Assembly (NCBI GenBank): GCA_963797115.1
Contig: CAWCOH010000001.1
Span: 1,364,001 to 1,428,000, forward strand
Length of the DNA stretch: 64,000 nt
From: AP-15 sp963797115
Lineage (GTDB): Bacteria > Pseudomonadota > Alphaproteobacteria > ATCC43930 > CGMCC-115725
Reading direction: 5' to 3'
Shown here piece by piece: positions 26,056 through 36,968 of the stretch. Under the pieces are notes generated by a model that saw nothing but the letters and a program-made list of their open reading frames with translations, was not told where the DNA came from and did not search any database. How positions within the stretch are numbered: the first letter of the stretch is position 1; every line of letters begins with the position of its first letter. The position numbers and the translations under genes were made by a program.

Positions 26056-27358
26056 TCAGCCTGCCTCGCCGGCGAAGATCGCCTTCTTCAGGATCGCGTG
26101 GACACCCCAATTGCCGTCGACCACTTGGGTGACGCCGAAATCGACGGCGACGGACATCAGCGAGATCGCCTCGTCCTCGCTAAGTCCCTTCGTCGTCATG
26201 AGGAAATGCCGCATCTTGCGGAAGGCATCGCGCATCGCGCGGTCGAGCGAGGATTTGGCGAAGATCTCGGTCTGGGCGTTCGTCGCCGAGCTCGGCCAGA
26301 TAGTTCGGCATAGCTGAAGCCGTGGACGACCCATTCGTCGTGGGTCTCGAGCAGCGGATAGTCGAGACCGTCGAGCGGCGTCCCTGGCAAGGCATTCGCG
26401 CTTGTGCAGGATCAGCTGGAAGATGCCGGTTAGCGAACATTCGATCGCGGTGCCGCACAGCTCCGAATCTCCTTGGGAGGCATGCGGATCGCCGACCGAG
26501 AAGAGCGCCCCGGCGACCGAGACCGGGTAGTAGATGCATTGCGCCTTTGCCGATCCGCCAATTGTCGATATTGCCGCCGAAGTAGCTGGGAGGGATGGAA
26601 GCGACGAACTCCGCCTCGTGCGGCGCCACGTGCGATGACGCCGAAATGCGGGCGCATGGGGATGCGCACGCCCTCGAGGAGGCCGTAATTTTCCTCGATT
26701 AGTGCGTGGTCGACCGGCACGCCGGGATAGTCGATGATCCGGTGCATCACGCCCGAAGGGATCGGTCTGAGGCGATCCAGCGGTAATTGTAGACCGCACG
26801 CGCCAAGTTGCGGGCGCCGGTCGCGTCGATCTCGTAGATCGTGATGACTTCGCGCGGTTTCGGCTCGGTCAGAAGATCGTTGTAGTGGAACCCCCACCAG
26901 GCGGCCGCGTTGCTGCCGAACGCGCGGCCGGCGAATGCAGGATTGCGCGCAGACGGCGCGGCTGAACATCGAGGATCCGCACTTCGAGCACATCGCCCGG
27001 TTCGGCGCCTCGCACGAAGATCGGGCCGGTGCAGATGTGGACGCCCGAACCCTTCGCCGGCGCCACGCCCGTAGATCGACGCATCGATCGGGCCCGGCTC
27101 CACGCCGATCGACGTTCTTGGTGTCCGTTGTCCAAAGAAAGACGCTCTCGGCGCCGGGGTCTCCATCGATCATGCGTTCGTGGATCGTCATAGGCGTGGT
27201 GAGTCAGGGTCTCGATAGTAACAAAATCGTCGCTCTCGACCGAGAGCACCGGTTCAACGACGGCTGAAATAACCCCAGTGCACTGTGGCTGCAGTAGCCG
27301 GGACCAAATAGTGGTTGGTGTGGCCGATAGCGTCGAAAGGGCGGTCTGTCACTGCCAT
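26056..27358 (-). pseudogene. acetamidase/formamidase, multiple frameshifts
   Basis: The start is ATG 27358, preceded by TAGGAGA, giving MAVTDRPFDAIGHTNHYLVP and ATAATVHWGYFSR. The family sequence then moves between the three minus-strand frames: SVESDDFVTIETLTHHAYDD, GSGVHICTGPIFVRGAEPGD, VLEVRILDVQPR, AAWWGFHYNDLLTEPKPREV, YPGVPVDHALIEENYGLLEG, then IAPHEAEFVASIPPSYFGGN-like and GLSEDEAISLMSVAVDFGVT to the end at 26056. Protein similarity is kept throughout, so the lesions are almost only indels, at least six. The enzyme would release ammonia from formamide or acetamide. Confidence 0.75.
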
Positions 27359-28746
27359 TCTCGTCTTCTCCTATTAAAGCCGCCGTACGATACGATGACG
27401 CATCACCCCCTGGCCGCACACTCGGCAGGCGGGTCGCCGCCGCCGCGCATGCGTGCGGCGGGCTCGGCACAGCGCTTGCCTGACAGGACATGACTCACTT
27501 GCACCCGATCCGCAGGGAGAGGCGATGATTAAGATATCACGACGGGAATTTGGCTCGCTTGCCTCGGTTGCATTACTGTTTCGGGCCCAGCAGGCCGCGG
27601 CTGGCGAAGCGGGTGTGTTTGTGTTCGGCCAGGACCTCCCGGCCAATCTCGATCCGCACCAAATCCAAGACGTAGGCATGACCCATGTCGCTCAATACCT
27701 ACGACAACCTCTATCGATACGAGGACAATCCACCAAAGATGCAGCTCTGGTTGGCGACCATCATACAGGTCTCTTCAGATGGCTTCATTTGGGAGTTTAA
27801 GCTACGTGAGGGCGTGAAATTTCACGACGGCAGTGAAGTCACAGGCTCCGATGTCGTTTATTCCTTTCAGCGGCTTTTGGCGCTCGGCCGGGCGCCTGCG
27901 GCGCCGTGGCTGTCTGTCCTCAAACCGGACTTGCTTACCGCACCGGACCGCTACCTGTACGGATCACGCTCAGTCAGCGCTACGGGCCGTTTTTTGGGAT
28001 GATCCCGAGTGTTTTTATCGTCAACCGCGCGTCGTCGAGGCGCACAAAGACGACAACGATTGGGGCGCTCGCTGGCTCGCATCCAATGAGGCGGGATCAG
28101 GCGCCTACCGGCTGGATCCCGCGACTTATGTGCCGCGCGAACGTGCCGATGTCGAAAAGTTCGACGATCACTTCTACGGCTGGAGCGACAACGCGCAACC
28201 GATCAACCGGATCGAGTGGCGCCGACCAAGGTGACCTCGACCGCGTGCTCGCGCTGCTGAACGGCACGATCGACATGACCGATAGCTTTTTGCCGGTCGA
28301 TCAGGTCGAGCGCATCGAGAAATCCGCGAACGCGCACTCGCAAGAACGTGACGATGCGGCTGCTCGTCATCCGCATGAACAACACCAAGCCACCCTTCGA
28401 CAACATCAACGCCAGAAAATGCTTTGCCTACTCGTTCAACTACACCGGCTTTATCGACGAGATCGTGAAAGGGAATGCACAGCGCAACCCGGCCCCGCTT
28501 CCCAACAACATCTGGGGCTACCGAAGGAAGTAAAGGGGTACGAATTCAACCTGGCAAAGGCCAAGGAATATTTCGATAAGGCAGTCGCTGAGGGCGCGCC
28601 AATGCGGCGGCCGATCGAGATGCACGTACAGCAACCCCTCGAGCAGACGACCAGCCGGCCAGCTGTTCCAGAGCGACTTGACGACAATCGGCGTCAATCT
28701 GAAGCTCGTAACGACACATTCGCCAATATGACGAGCGCTTCGGCTA

Positions 28747-30089
28747 GCAGGATGCGGAAAAAGTAGAGATCGTTGGACCAGATATGGCGTATAATCCGCG
28801 TTGCGTGACGAGATGTTGGGGGACGTCCGATGCGCGGTGGGGATGCGCGGAGCAGAGGCGCTGTTCAGCTATGTGAGCTGCGAAGCGCCGGGTGCCGATC
28901 GGATCATCCGTTGCGGGCGATCCAGCAAGATCGTGAACGAGGCGCTGACGGCGCTGTCGGGGGAATTCGAGAAGCTGTACGCGAAGCTCGGACGGCCGTC
29001 GATTCCGCCGGAGAAATTGCTGCGCGCGCTGCTGTTGCAGGCGTTCTATTCGGTGCGCTCGGAGCGGCAGTTGATGGAGCAGCTCGACTACAATCTGCTG
29101 TTCCGCTGGTTTGTCGGGCTGTCGCTGGACGCGGTGATCTGGGACGTGACGGTGTTCACCAAGAACCGCGAGCGGCTGATCGAGGGTGACATTGCCAGCA
29201 AGTTCATGGCGGCGGTGCTGAACCAGGAGCGGGTCAAGGCGCTGTTGTCGGACGATCACTTCTCGGTGGACGGCACCTTGATCGAGGCGTGGGCGAGCAT
29301 GAAGAGCTTTCGCCCGAAGGACGGCAGCGGCGCGCCGCCGGCTCCCCGGGCGCAACGGGAAGCGGGACTTCCACGGCGAGAAGCGCCGCAACCAGACCCA
29401 CGCCTCGGTCACCGATCCCGATGCCCGGTTGTATCGCAAGGGACCGGGCCAGCCGGCCAAGCTCGCTTATCTGGGGCACGTTGTGATGGAGAACCGGCAT
29501 GCTCTGGTGGTCGACACGCGTCTGACCCTGGCAACCGGCACGGCCGAGCGCGAGGCCGCGCTGGAGATGGTGGCGGATCGTCCCGGCAATCACCGGATCA
29601 CGCTGGGTGCCGACAAGAGCCTGCCCTCGCGAAGGCGGGGGCCTACGATGTCGCCGGGTTTGTCGCCGACCTGCGGCAGGACAACGTGACGCCGCATGTG
29701 GCGCAGAACACCACCAACCGGCGCTCTGCGATCGACGGTCGGACGACCCGCCATCCTGGCTATGCGGTCAGTGGCCGGGTGCGCAAGCGCATTGAGGAGG
29801 TGTTTGGCTGGACCAAGGCGGCCGCCGGCTTTCGCAAGACCCGTCACCGTGGCCTCGCCCGCGTCGGCTGGATGTTCACCCTCACGGCCACTGCCTACAA
29901 CCTGGTCCGGCTGCCCAAGCTGGTGGGGGCTGCGGCGTAGCCATGCCTGGATTCTGCCCGAGCATGGCAAAAACCGGCAAAATCAACGCAAAGGCCTGCT
30001 TGAGACACGGTCTTCAGCAACTAGAGCGCGAGCCTTACATGGCAGCTAGACAAAACGGGTCCAGAGCACTGCGTTTTTCCGCATCCTGC
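28747..30089 (+). mobile_element. IS5-family-like insertion sequence
   Basis: The element is 1343 bp long with perfect 16-bp terminal inverted repeats GCAGGATGCGGAAAAA (28747-28762 and, inverted, 30074-30089). A TA dinucleotide flanks both ends (28745-28746 and 30090-30091), consistent with a 2-bp target duplication. It sits inside the peptide-binding protein gene, whose reading resumes directly afterwards. The single transposase gene is frameshifted. Confidence 0.85.
28830..29940 (+). pseudogene. IS5-family-type transposase (DUF772/DDE), frameshifted
   Basis: The protein begins MRGGDARS and then shows, across frames, EALFSYVSCEA, KIVNEALTALSGEFEKLYAK, LLRALLLQAFYSVRSERQLM, EQLDYNLLFRWFVGLSLD and HFSVDGTLIEAWASMKSFRP, which define the DUF772-type transposases. 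The middle part (about 29340-29620) lies in other frames (LVVDTRLTLATGTAEREAAL) and the C-terminal part returns (HVAQNTTNRRSAIDGRTTRH, KRIEEVFGWTKAAAGFRKTR). Several indels make it inactive as given, so movement would need a helper copy. Confidence 0.75.
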
Positions 30090-30471
30090 TAAGGCTGAGA
30101 CCACGCCCGACATGTGGATCCACTGGGTCAGCACCTATTTCGTCGATCCCGAGAACTGGGTTGGCCAGATGTACGACAGCCGGTTTCACGGCACCTGGAA
30201 GGCGTCGTCCTACTACAGCAACCCGGAGGTCGACGCCCTGCTGCGCAAGGCGCGCTCGACCAGCGAGCAGGAAGACCGCGCGCCGCTCTACGAGGAGGCG
30301 CATCGGCAAGATCGTGGCCGATTCGCCCGATATCTGGATCTACAACATCCATCGCAGCTGCGCGGCATTAACAAGCGGGTCAAGGGCTGCCGTCACTGCC
30401 CGGTCGGCCAGCGGGCGGTGAGCTGCGCTGGATGCGCGCCTGGATGAGCTGACGCGGGCGGAGGGTCAGAG

Positions 30472-31507
30472 TTGCTGCGCTTCGTCCTGCAGCCGCGGCG
30501 CTGCTACGCGGTCCCCTCGCTGCTGGGGCTGATGGTGGTGACGTTCCTGCTGATCCGCGTGGTGCCGTGCCGATCCGGCGGCGGCGCATGGCCGGCGACA
30601 ACGCCGACGCCCGCAGCAGATCGAGCAGCATGCGCCAGCAATACGGCTTCGACCGGCCGCTCTGCGAGCAGCTTCTTCGTCTATGTCGGCAAGGTGGCTG
30701 CAGCTCGACTTCGGCGAGAGCGCGTTCTCGCACCGCCCGGTGGCGGTCGACATCGCCCAACGCCTGCCGGCCACCTTGGAGCTGACCTTCTGCGGCACTG
30801 GTGCTCGCCACTGTTCGTCGGCATGCCGCTGGGCGTCCTCGCCGCGCTCAACCACAATGCGCTGGCCGGATTACCTGCTGCGCATGTTCTCGGTGCGGCG
30901 GCATCGCGATGGCCGCGTTCTGGGTCGCGATCATGCTGCAGCTGCTGTTTTCGATGGAACTCGAATGGCTGCCGCTGCGCGGGCGATTCGAGCGTCGACG
31001 ATGCCGCGGCCCGGCCGACGTGACGGGCTCTCTGCATGATCGACTAGCCTGATCGCCGGACGGCTTGGACGCCTGTCGTCGAAGCGCTGAGGCATCTGGC
31101 GCTGCCGGCCGTCACCTTGGCGCTGGGCGGCCTTCGCCACCATCGCGCGGTTCACGCGCGCGGGCGGTGCTCGACACGCTGCAGCAGGACTTCGTGCTGT
31201 ACGAGCGCGCGGTGGGCTATCCGCTGGCGGCGCCTGGTCTGGGTCTACGTGCTGCGCAACTCGGTGATCGCCACGGTCACCCAGATCGGCCTGCTGTTCG
31301 GCGCCCTGATCGCCGGCGCCGTCGTCGTCGAGGCGATCTTCGACTGGCCCGGCATCGGCAGCTACGCCGTGCAGGCGATCCTGACCGGCGGACTACAAGG
31401 TAATGCTGGCGATGACCCTGCTGATCGGCGTCGTTTATGCCGTCGTCAACATCCTGGTCGACCTGGTGCACGGCCTGCTCGATCCGCGGCTGAGGGAGCA
31501 GCTGTGA
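30472..31507 (+). pseudogene. Dpp/Opp-type ABC permease (DppB-like), many frameshifts
   Basis: Starting from TTG 30472, reconstructed segments in alternating frames include AVPSLLGLMVVTFLLIRVVP, IEQMRQQYGFDRPL, GESAFSHRPVAVDIAQRLPA, GMPLGVLAALNHNAL, AIMLQLLFSMELEWLPLRGR, LRNSVIATVTQIGLLFGALI and EAIFDWPGIGSYAVQAILTG, ending LVDLVHGLLDPRLREQL. These are the standard motifs of the first permease of dipeptide importers. Indels occur roughly every 40-80 bases while the coded residues stay normal, which points to sequence error as much as decay. Its end overlaps the next permease start. Confidence 0.7.
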
Positions 31508-32373
31508 AGCAGCTGCTGGCGCAAGAAATTCGTCGCGCGACGTGCCGGCGATGCTGGGTCTCGGCGATCGTCATCGGCGCGGTCCTGATCGCGATCGTGC
31601 GGACCGCTGGCTCGCGCCCTCATCCCGGGCGATGCGTCGCCGTCGCATCTGACCAGCGGCTTGAAGCCGCCGAGTGCCGGTTTTCTCGTTCGGCACCGAC
31701 AATCTGGGACGGGACATCTGCTGTCGCGGGTCATCCTGGGCACGCGCGGCGCGCTTCGAAGTCGCCCTGACGGTGGTTGCCTTGGCGATGGCGATCGGCG
31801 TGCCGCTCGGCCTGATCGCCGGCTACCGCCGGCGGCTGGCTGTCGGAAACCATCATGCGCGTGACCGACGTGGTGCTGGCGCATGCCCCAGCTCATCCTG
31901 GCGCTGGCGCTTGGCTCAGCTGCATGACGCCGTCGACTCGAAAGCGCCATGCTGGCGCTGGCGCTGACCTACTGGCCGTTTTTTACACGCACTCGTCTAT
32001 GCCGAGACGCGACGGCTGAAGGCCTCGCTGTTCGTCGACGCGCTGCGCGGCGTCGGCGGCTGGCAGCGGCTCGCATCCTATTCGCTGCACATCCTGCCGA
32101 ACGCCATCTCGCCGGTTATCGTGCGCGCCACGATCGGCCTCGGCTTCACCATCCTGGTCGCGGCGGTGCTGGGCTTTCTGGGCATGGGCGCCACCGCCGC
32201 CCGCAGCCCGATTGGGGCCTGACCATCGCCGAGAGCCGCAACTACCTGCCGCGACGCGTGGTGGTACGCGACCTTCCCCGGCCTGGCCATCCTGGTCGCC
32301 GTGCTTGGGCTTCAACCTGCTGGGCGACGGATTGCGCGACCTGGTCGATCCTCGATTGCGGCGGTCTCGCTGA
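31504..32373 (+). pseudogene. Dpp/Opp-type ABC permease (DppC-like), many frameshifts
   Basis: The gene starts GTG AAG CAG CTG at 31504, overlapping the DppB-like stop. Recognisable DppC segments appear in changing frames: FGTDNLGRDI, LSRVILGTRGA, EVALTVVALAMAIGVPLGLI, ALALTYWPFF, ATIGLGFTILVAAVLGFLGM and FNLLGDGLRDLVDPRLRRSR-like at the end. The stop overlaps the next ATG (TGATG at 32371). Like its neighbours it has many single-base indels with little loss of protein similarity. Confidence 0.68.
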
Positions 32374-33376
32374 TGGCTGACCCGATCCTTGAAATTCGCG
32401 GGCTTGCGGCTGGCGATCCGGACCGACGAGGGTATCGCGCGGGTTCTCGACCACATCGACTTCACGCTAGAACGCGGCCGCATCCTCGGCCTGGTTGGTG
32501 AGTCGGGCTGCGGCAAATCGACAGTTGATCCGCGCCATCATGGGCATCCTGCCGGCAGGCGCGCGCATCGAGGCGGGCGACGATCCGGTTTAAGGGCGAA
32601 AATCTGCTCGAGCTCGGCGAAAACGAGCTCAACACCCGCATCCGCGGCTCTCGGATCGGCTTTATCCCGCAGGATCCCTATTTGGCTTTGAACCCGGTTT
32701 TCAAGGTCGGACCGCAGCTGCTCGAGATCATGCGGTGGCACGCGCCCGACAGCAGCACCAGGAGGGGCCGAGACAGGCGGCATCGCGACCGCATCGTCGC
32801 GTTGCTAAGGCGGGTGCAGACTGCCCGACCCCGAGGCGGCCCTCGAACGCTGCCCGCACCAGTTTTCCGGCGGTCAACGGCAGCGCCTGGTGATCGCGGC
32901 GGCATTGGCCACCGCACCGGCGCTGGATATAGCCGACGAGCCGACGACAGCCCTCGATGTAACGACCCAGCAGCAGATCCTCGATCTGCTGCGCGAGCTT
33001 GCCGTCGAGTTCGGGCTGTCGATGTTGTTTGTGACTCATGATCTCGGCGTGGTGGCACAGCTCTGTGATGATCTTTGTGTCATCTATGCCGGCCAACTCG
33101 TGGAAGCCGGAAACACCGCCAAGCTCCTCGCGCGCCCGCGTCATCCCTATACCAAGCGCGCTGCTCGCCTGCCATCCGGACAGGGCGGTCGCGTTCAGCG
33201 GCATCCCAGGCACCATGCCGTCGCCGCTTCATGCCGGCTCCGGCTGCCGGTTTGCGCCGCGGTGCAGCGACGTGGGGGGTCTTTGCGTCACGCGTCGGCC
33301 GCATTTGATCGTTGACAGATCGGGCTGCCGGGTCGATTGCGCGCTCTACGATATGCCGGAGAGGGTCGCGACATGA
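32373..33376 (+). pseudogene. Dpp/Opp-type ABC ATPase (DppD-like), frameshifted
   Basis: From ATG 32373 the reconstructed sequence is MADPILEIRGL, RTDEGIARVLDHIDFTLERG, LVGESGCGKST (Walker A), IRGSRIGFIPQDPYLALNPV, CPHQFSGGQRQRLVIAAALA-like signature, DEPTTALDVTTQQQILDLLR (Walker B region) and FVTHDLGVVAQLCDDLCVIY (H-loop). The C terminus carries the oligopeptide-type tail CRFAPRCSDVGGLC. At least four indels lie between 32390 and 33160; the last 200 bases are clean. It ends in an ATGA overlap with the DppF-like gene. Confidence 0.72.
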
Positions 33377-34394
33377 CGGCGGCACCCGCCATCGTCGAGC
33401 TGCGCGACGTCACGGTCCTGCTCGGTGGCGCACGGCGCTGGTTGCGTGCCGCAATACCGCCGGTGCGGGCGGTTGGCGGCCTCAGCCTCACCGTCCGGCC
33501 AGGCGAGATTATTGGCCTGGTGGGCGAATCCGGCTGCGGGAAGACGACGCTCGCCGCACCATTCTCGGCCTGCAGCGGGAGAGCGCCGGGGAAATCCGGC
33601 TCGACGGCGTTAGCGTCAGCGCCCTGCCGCCCAAGGCGGCGCGGAGGCGGCGCAACGCGATCCACTATGTCCATCAGGACGCGGCCGCGGCGCTCGACCC
33701 ATGGTGGAATATCGGGCGTACCCTCGAAGAGGGACTCCGGATCCACGGCATCGCCACAGCCACCGAGCGCCGGGCTCGGGTTGACGAGATGCTCGAAGCG
33801 GTTGGCCTCGAGGCGCTGACCCGGCGGCGATACCCGCACGAACTGTCCGGCGGCCAATTGCGCCGGGTGGCGCTCGCCCGCATCCTGCTGCTGCAGCCGC
33901 GTTTTGTGATCCTCGACGAGCCGACCTCGGGTCTCGACATGTCGGTCCAGGCGACGGTGCTCAACCTGTTGCTCGAATTGCGCAAGCGTTTCGGATTGAC
34001 CTATCTTTTCATCTCGCACGACCTGTCGGTCGTCAGGCGGTTTTGCGATCGCGTCGCAATCATGTATCTCGGGCATATCGTAGAGATGGCCCGGGTGGAC
34101 CAGCTCTTCGCAGCCCCGCGGCACCCTTACACCAGGGCCCTTCTCGAAGCGGTGCCTCGGCTCGATCCGAGTGCCGCCCGCTCGGTAGCTCTTCAAGGCG
34201 AGCCACCGAGCGCCGCGCGCCTACCGCCCGGCTGCGTCTTTTCGAGCCGATGTCAGTACGCCGAGCCGTCCTGCCGCGAGGCGGAGCCGGTACTGCAGGA
34301 CGACGCCGGTCACGCGGTGGCGTGCCCGCGCTGGCGCGACGTCGGTCCGGTCGTTGGCGCCAGAGCGAAGAACTCGGTGCCTGCGTTGGCCTGA
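33373..34394 (+). pseudogene. Dpp/Opp-type ABC ATPase (DppF-like), one frameshift
   Basis: The protein starts MTAAPAIVELRDVTVLLGGA at 33373 and reaches Walker A LVGESGCGKTTLA; near 33555 one base is out and the reading continues as TILGLQRESAGEIRLDGVSV, HYVHQDAAAALDPWWNIGRT, ELSGGQLRRVALARILLLQP (signature), ILDEPTSGLDMSVQATVLNL (Walker B) and YLFISHDLSVVRRFCDRVAI. The tail CVFSSRCQYAEPSC is the usual oligopeptide-ABC Fe-S-like motif. With only one lesion it may be intact in reality. It closes the broken peptide-transport operon. Confidence 0.78.
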
Positions 34395-34987
34395 TCGTGC
34401 CGGATGCCTTTATCCCGCGTTGGCCAATCGATCAGAACCGGGTCCGGCGTGATTTATATCGCAAGCGCACGGCTAAATCGTCGAAGCCATCGAGAAGATC
34501 CGAAAGCGTCAGTACCATGCGTCGCCTTGCTCAAGTCGGACAGCCGAAGCGGCTCGTCTGCGCGGTGAGCGTTGCCTCCTCTAGAGTATGGGGATCGGCG
34601 CTGAAAAGCGTGATCGGAGCGCCCGCCCGCATGGCGCGATCAGCTCGGCGGGCTGTTGCTGGCGAACGATGGCAAACCGGCTCGCGAACGGGCTGACGCA
34701 GATCCGGATCTTCGAGGAGCTGCGTGGACTGGGTTATGAGGGCAGTTATGATCCAGTTCGGCGCTACGCCAAGGCATGGATTCCACGTGTGGTGCCGCAA
34801 TTGCAGAAGTCTATACCGATGAGCTTTGCGCCGGGGCGAGGCCTTCCAGTTCGACTGGTCGCATGAGGGCGTGTTGATCAACGCCACGACGGCCACCGTC
34901 TAGTCTAGGTCGCGCACATTCGGCTTTAACGGCCCGGATGCTGTTCCTGCGGCCCCATGGCCGTGGGAGGATGGAGATCGATCCTGC
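34395..34987 (+). other. gene-poor stretch with an IS21 istA remnant
   Basis: Most of this roughly 590-bp stretch holds no intact gene. Between about 34640 and 34890 the plus strand codes, with frame changes, for IFEELRGLGYEGSYDPVRRY and AKAW, then LSFAPGEAFQFDWSHEGVLI-like residues, which match the central part of IstA transposases of IS21 elements. It differs from the complete IS21 copy at 51236-53306. It marks an old insertion next to the transport operon. Confidence 0.55.
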
Positions 34988-35920
34988 TCAGGAACTTGTC
35001 CGGCTGTCTCCTGCTGTGTCTGATTCGCCTTCCACGGCGGGGACAAGGTTCGCGGCGAGAAAGTCCACGAATACTCTGAGCTTGGGAGCGAGATGCCGGC
35101 TCGACGGCCATAGGACCCGAAGGGGTCCGGAGCGATCCGTGTAGTCGTCGAGCACGGTAACGAGTAGGCCTTCACGAAGTTGCCGGGCTATGGCGAAGTC
35201 CGGCAGGTAGGCAATACCCATGCCTTGTTCGGCCATAAAGATTAGCGGCTCGATTGTACTTGCCACGGCTGTCCTGGGCAGTTCGGTCTCGATGCCGGCA
35301 TGCTCGGGCCAGAGCGGCCATCGCTCGAACTTCCCGCTGGTCGGAAACTTGTGGTGCTGGCAGGCATGAGCCTTGAGGTCGTCCGGGATCAGAGGAACAC
35401 CCTTGGCCGCCAGATAGGCCGGGGCCGCCACGAGGCGTCGGCGATAGGTGCCCAAAGCCCGGGTCATCAAACGCGAGTCGCCAACCTCGGCAAAGCGCAC
35501 CACGGCGTCGAAACCCTCCTCGATCACATCGACGACGCGATCGCTGAAATCGAGATCCAATATGATCTCGGGATAGGCCTGCATGAATGCGACGAGAGTG
35601 GGCATCATCAGCATGCCGGCCAATGGCAGGCTGACACGCAATATGCCGCCCGGCGCCTCGTGCGTCTGCGACAGCTCAAGCTCGGCCGCTTCGATTTCAG
35701 AAAAGATGCGCCGGCAGCGTTCGAGGAATAAGCCACCTTCCGCGGTTAGTGTGACGCTGCGCGTGCTACGATGGAAGAGGCGCACGCCGAGCCGTTCCTC
35801 CATCCGCGCCACCGCCTTGCCGATCGCCGACGACGACACGCCAAGTTGCCGTCCCGCAACCGGAAAGCTTCGGGCTTCCGCCGCCTGAACGAAGGCATTC
35901 AGCGATCCCAGACTGTCCAT
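34988..35920 (-). CDS. LysR-family transcriptional regulator
   Basis: The 310-residue protein has the LysR winged HTH at the N terminus (LNAFVQAAEARSFPVAGRQL, then GVSSSAIGKAVARMEERLGV and RLFHRSTRSVTLTAEG) and a periplasmic-binding-like effector domain (LRVSLPLAGMLMMPTLVAFM, VDVIEEGFDAVVRFAEVGDS). GGAGG lies seven bases before ATG 35920, so I rejected the longer reading from 35968. It is divergent from an alpha/beta hydrolase gene, the usual LysR arrangement, and probably controls it. Confidence 0.92.
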   Translation of the reverse strand: MDSLGSLNAFVQAAEARSFPVAGRQLGVSSSAIGKAVARMEERLGVRLFHRSTRSVTLTAEGGLFLERCRRIFSEIEAAELELSQTHEAPGGILRVSLPLAGMLMMPTLVAFMQAYPEIILDLDFSDRVVDVIEEGFDAVVRFAEVGDSRLMTRALGTYRRRLVAAPAYLAAKGVPLIPDDLKAHACQHHKFPTSGKFERWPLWPEHAGIETELPRTAVASTIEPLIFMAEQGMGIAYLPDFAIARQLREGLLVTVLDDYTDRSGPLRVLWPSSRHLAPKLRVFVDFLAANLVPAVEGESDTAGDSRTSS

Positions 35921-36110
35921 CCGCGAACCTCCACCGCGGACAATCAAGTCCGATATGTTTGGAACCACGGCCCATTTTTCAAACCTCCGGGAGAGCTCAT
36001 CTCTGGCCCCTGCCAGACGGCATTCACCGCATCGACGTCGTGCGCGAAGGCCGCATCTCGCAGTCCGTCATTCACCCCTCCCATTATTGGCAATGGCGCC
36101 GGAGATTTCA

Positions 36111-36968
36111 ATGACCGACACCTACGTGACTTCAGCCACACAATATATCGATGCGGAAGGCAGACGCTATGCGTATAGGGGCTTTGGACGCGAAACAGGC
36201 GTTCCTTTGATTCTATTCCAAAATTTCAGGCAGGGAATGGACAATGTTGATCCGCTATTGCTGAACGGCTTCGCTCGGGGTCGTCCGGTCATCCTGTTCG
36301 ACAATGCCGGCGTGGCGAGTTCGAGCGGTAAAACGCCTGACACGATCGAGGCAATGGCGGATCAAGCTGCGGCGTTTGTTGGCGCCCTGAAACTGACCGA
36401 GTTGGATGTGCTCGGCTTCTCCATCGGAGGATACAGCGCGCAAGCCTTTGTTTTGCGTCATCCGCACCTCGTCCGTCGTCTCATGCTCGTAGGCACCGCA
36501 CCGCGCGCGCAAGAGCCGCGAACCGATCCGCGCGTGGATCAGGTTGTTAGTCGCCCCGTTCTCGGTCTGGAGGAACATCTTTTCCTCTTGTTCACGCCGT
36601 CGCAGGCCTCCCAAGCCGCCGGTCGGGACTGTTGGGATCGACAACAAGCCGCTTGGGAACAGCGTCGTCAGCGCGGGTTGGATATCGACCCTCCGACCTC
36701 GCCGCGGACCGCAAAGGCTCAATACGCGGCGATCCTCGAGTGGCGTCAGGCCAAAGGCGAGCGTTTCGCAGAACTCAAGACGATCAAGCAGCCGACGCTC
36801 GTTGTAAGCGGCTCCAACGATATCATGGTCCCGACCATCAACTCGTGGATCTTGGCTCAGAACATTCCGAACGCGCAACTGATCTTCTACCCGGATGCCG
36901 GACATGCGGCGCATTTTCAGTATCCGGAGCTGTTCCTGCAGCACAGCCGACTTTTTTTGGACGCGTAG
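36111..36968 (+). CDS. alpha/beta hydrolase
   Basis: The 285-residue protein has the alpha/beta-hydrolase fold. LLLNGFARGRPVILFDNAGV precedes the nucleophile elbow GFSIGGYSAQAF (Ser). The acid Asp is likely in VVSGSNDIMVPT and the catalytic His in YPDAGHAAHFQ near the C terminus. GGAGA precedes ATG 36111 at good spacing; an ATG at 36093 is less well placed. It is divergently transcribed from the LysR gene. Substrate unknown, with resemblance to haloperoxidase- or esterase-like members. Confidence 0.9.
   Translation: MTDTYVTSATQYIDAEGRRYAYRGFGRETGVPLILFQNFRQGMDNVDPLLLNGFARGRPVILFDNAGVASSSGKTPDTIEAMADQAAAFVGALKLTELDVLGFSIGGYSAQAFVLRHPHLVRRLMLVGTAPRAQEPRTDPRVDQVVSRPVLGLEEHLFLLFTPSQASQAAGRDCWDRQQAAWEQRRQRGLDIDPPTSPRTAKAQYAAILEWRQAKGERFAELKTIKQPTLVVSGSNDIMVPTINSWILAQNIPNAQLIFYPDAGHAAHFQYPELFLQHSRLFLDA

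Larger units (their letters stand above)
27525..30452 (+). pseudogene. peptide/nickel-type ABC substrate-binding protein, frameshifted and split by an IS
   Basis: The reading starts MIKISRREFGSLASVALLF with a Tat-like signal and shows the SBP_bac_5 features FVFGQDLPANLDPHQIQDVG, WEFKLREGVKFHDGSEVTGS and DVVYSFQRLLALGRAPA in shifting frames, then MRLLVIRMNNTKPPFDNINA. At 28745 an insertion sequence interrupts it. It resumes at 30092 with TTPDMWIHWVSTYFVDPENW, VDALLRKARSTSEQEDRAPL and DSPDIWIYNIH, and would end GELRWMRAWMS at 30452. It is the first gene of a Dpp/Opp-type operon. Several indels occur on both sides of the insertion. Confidence 0.72.
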
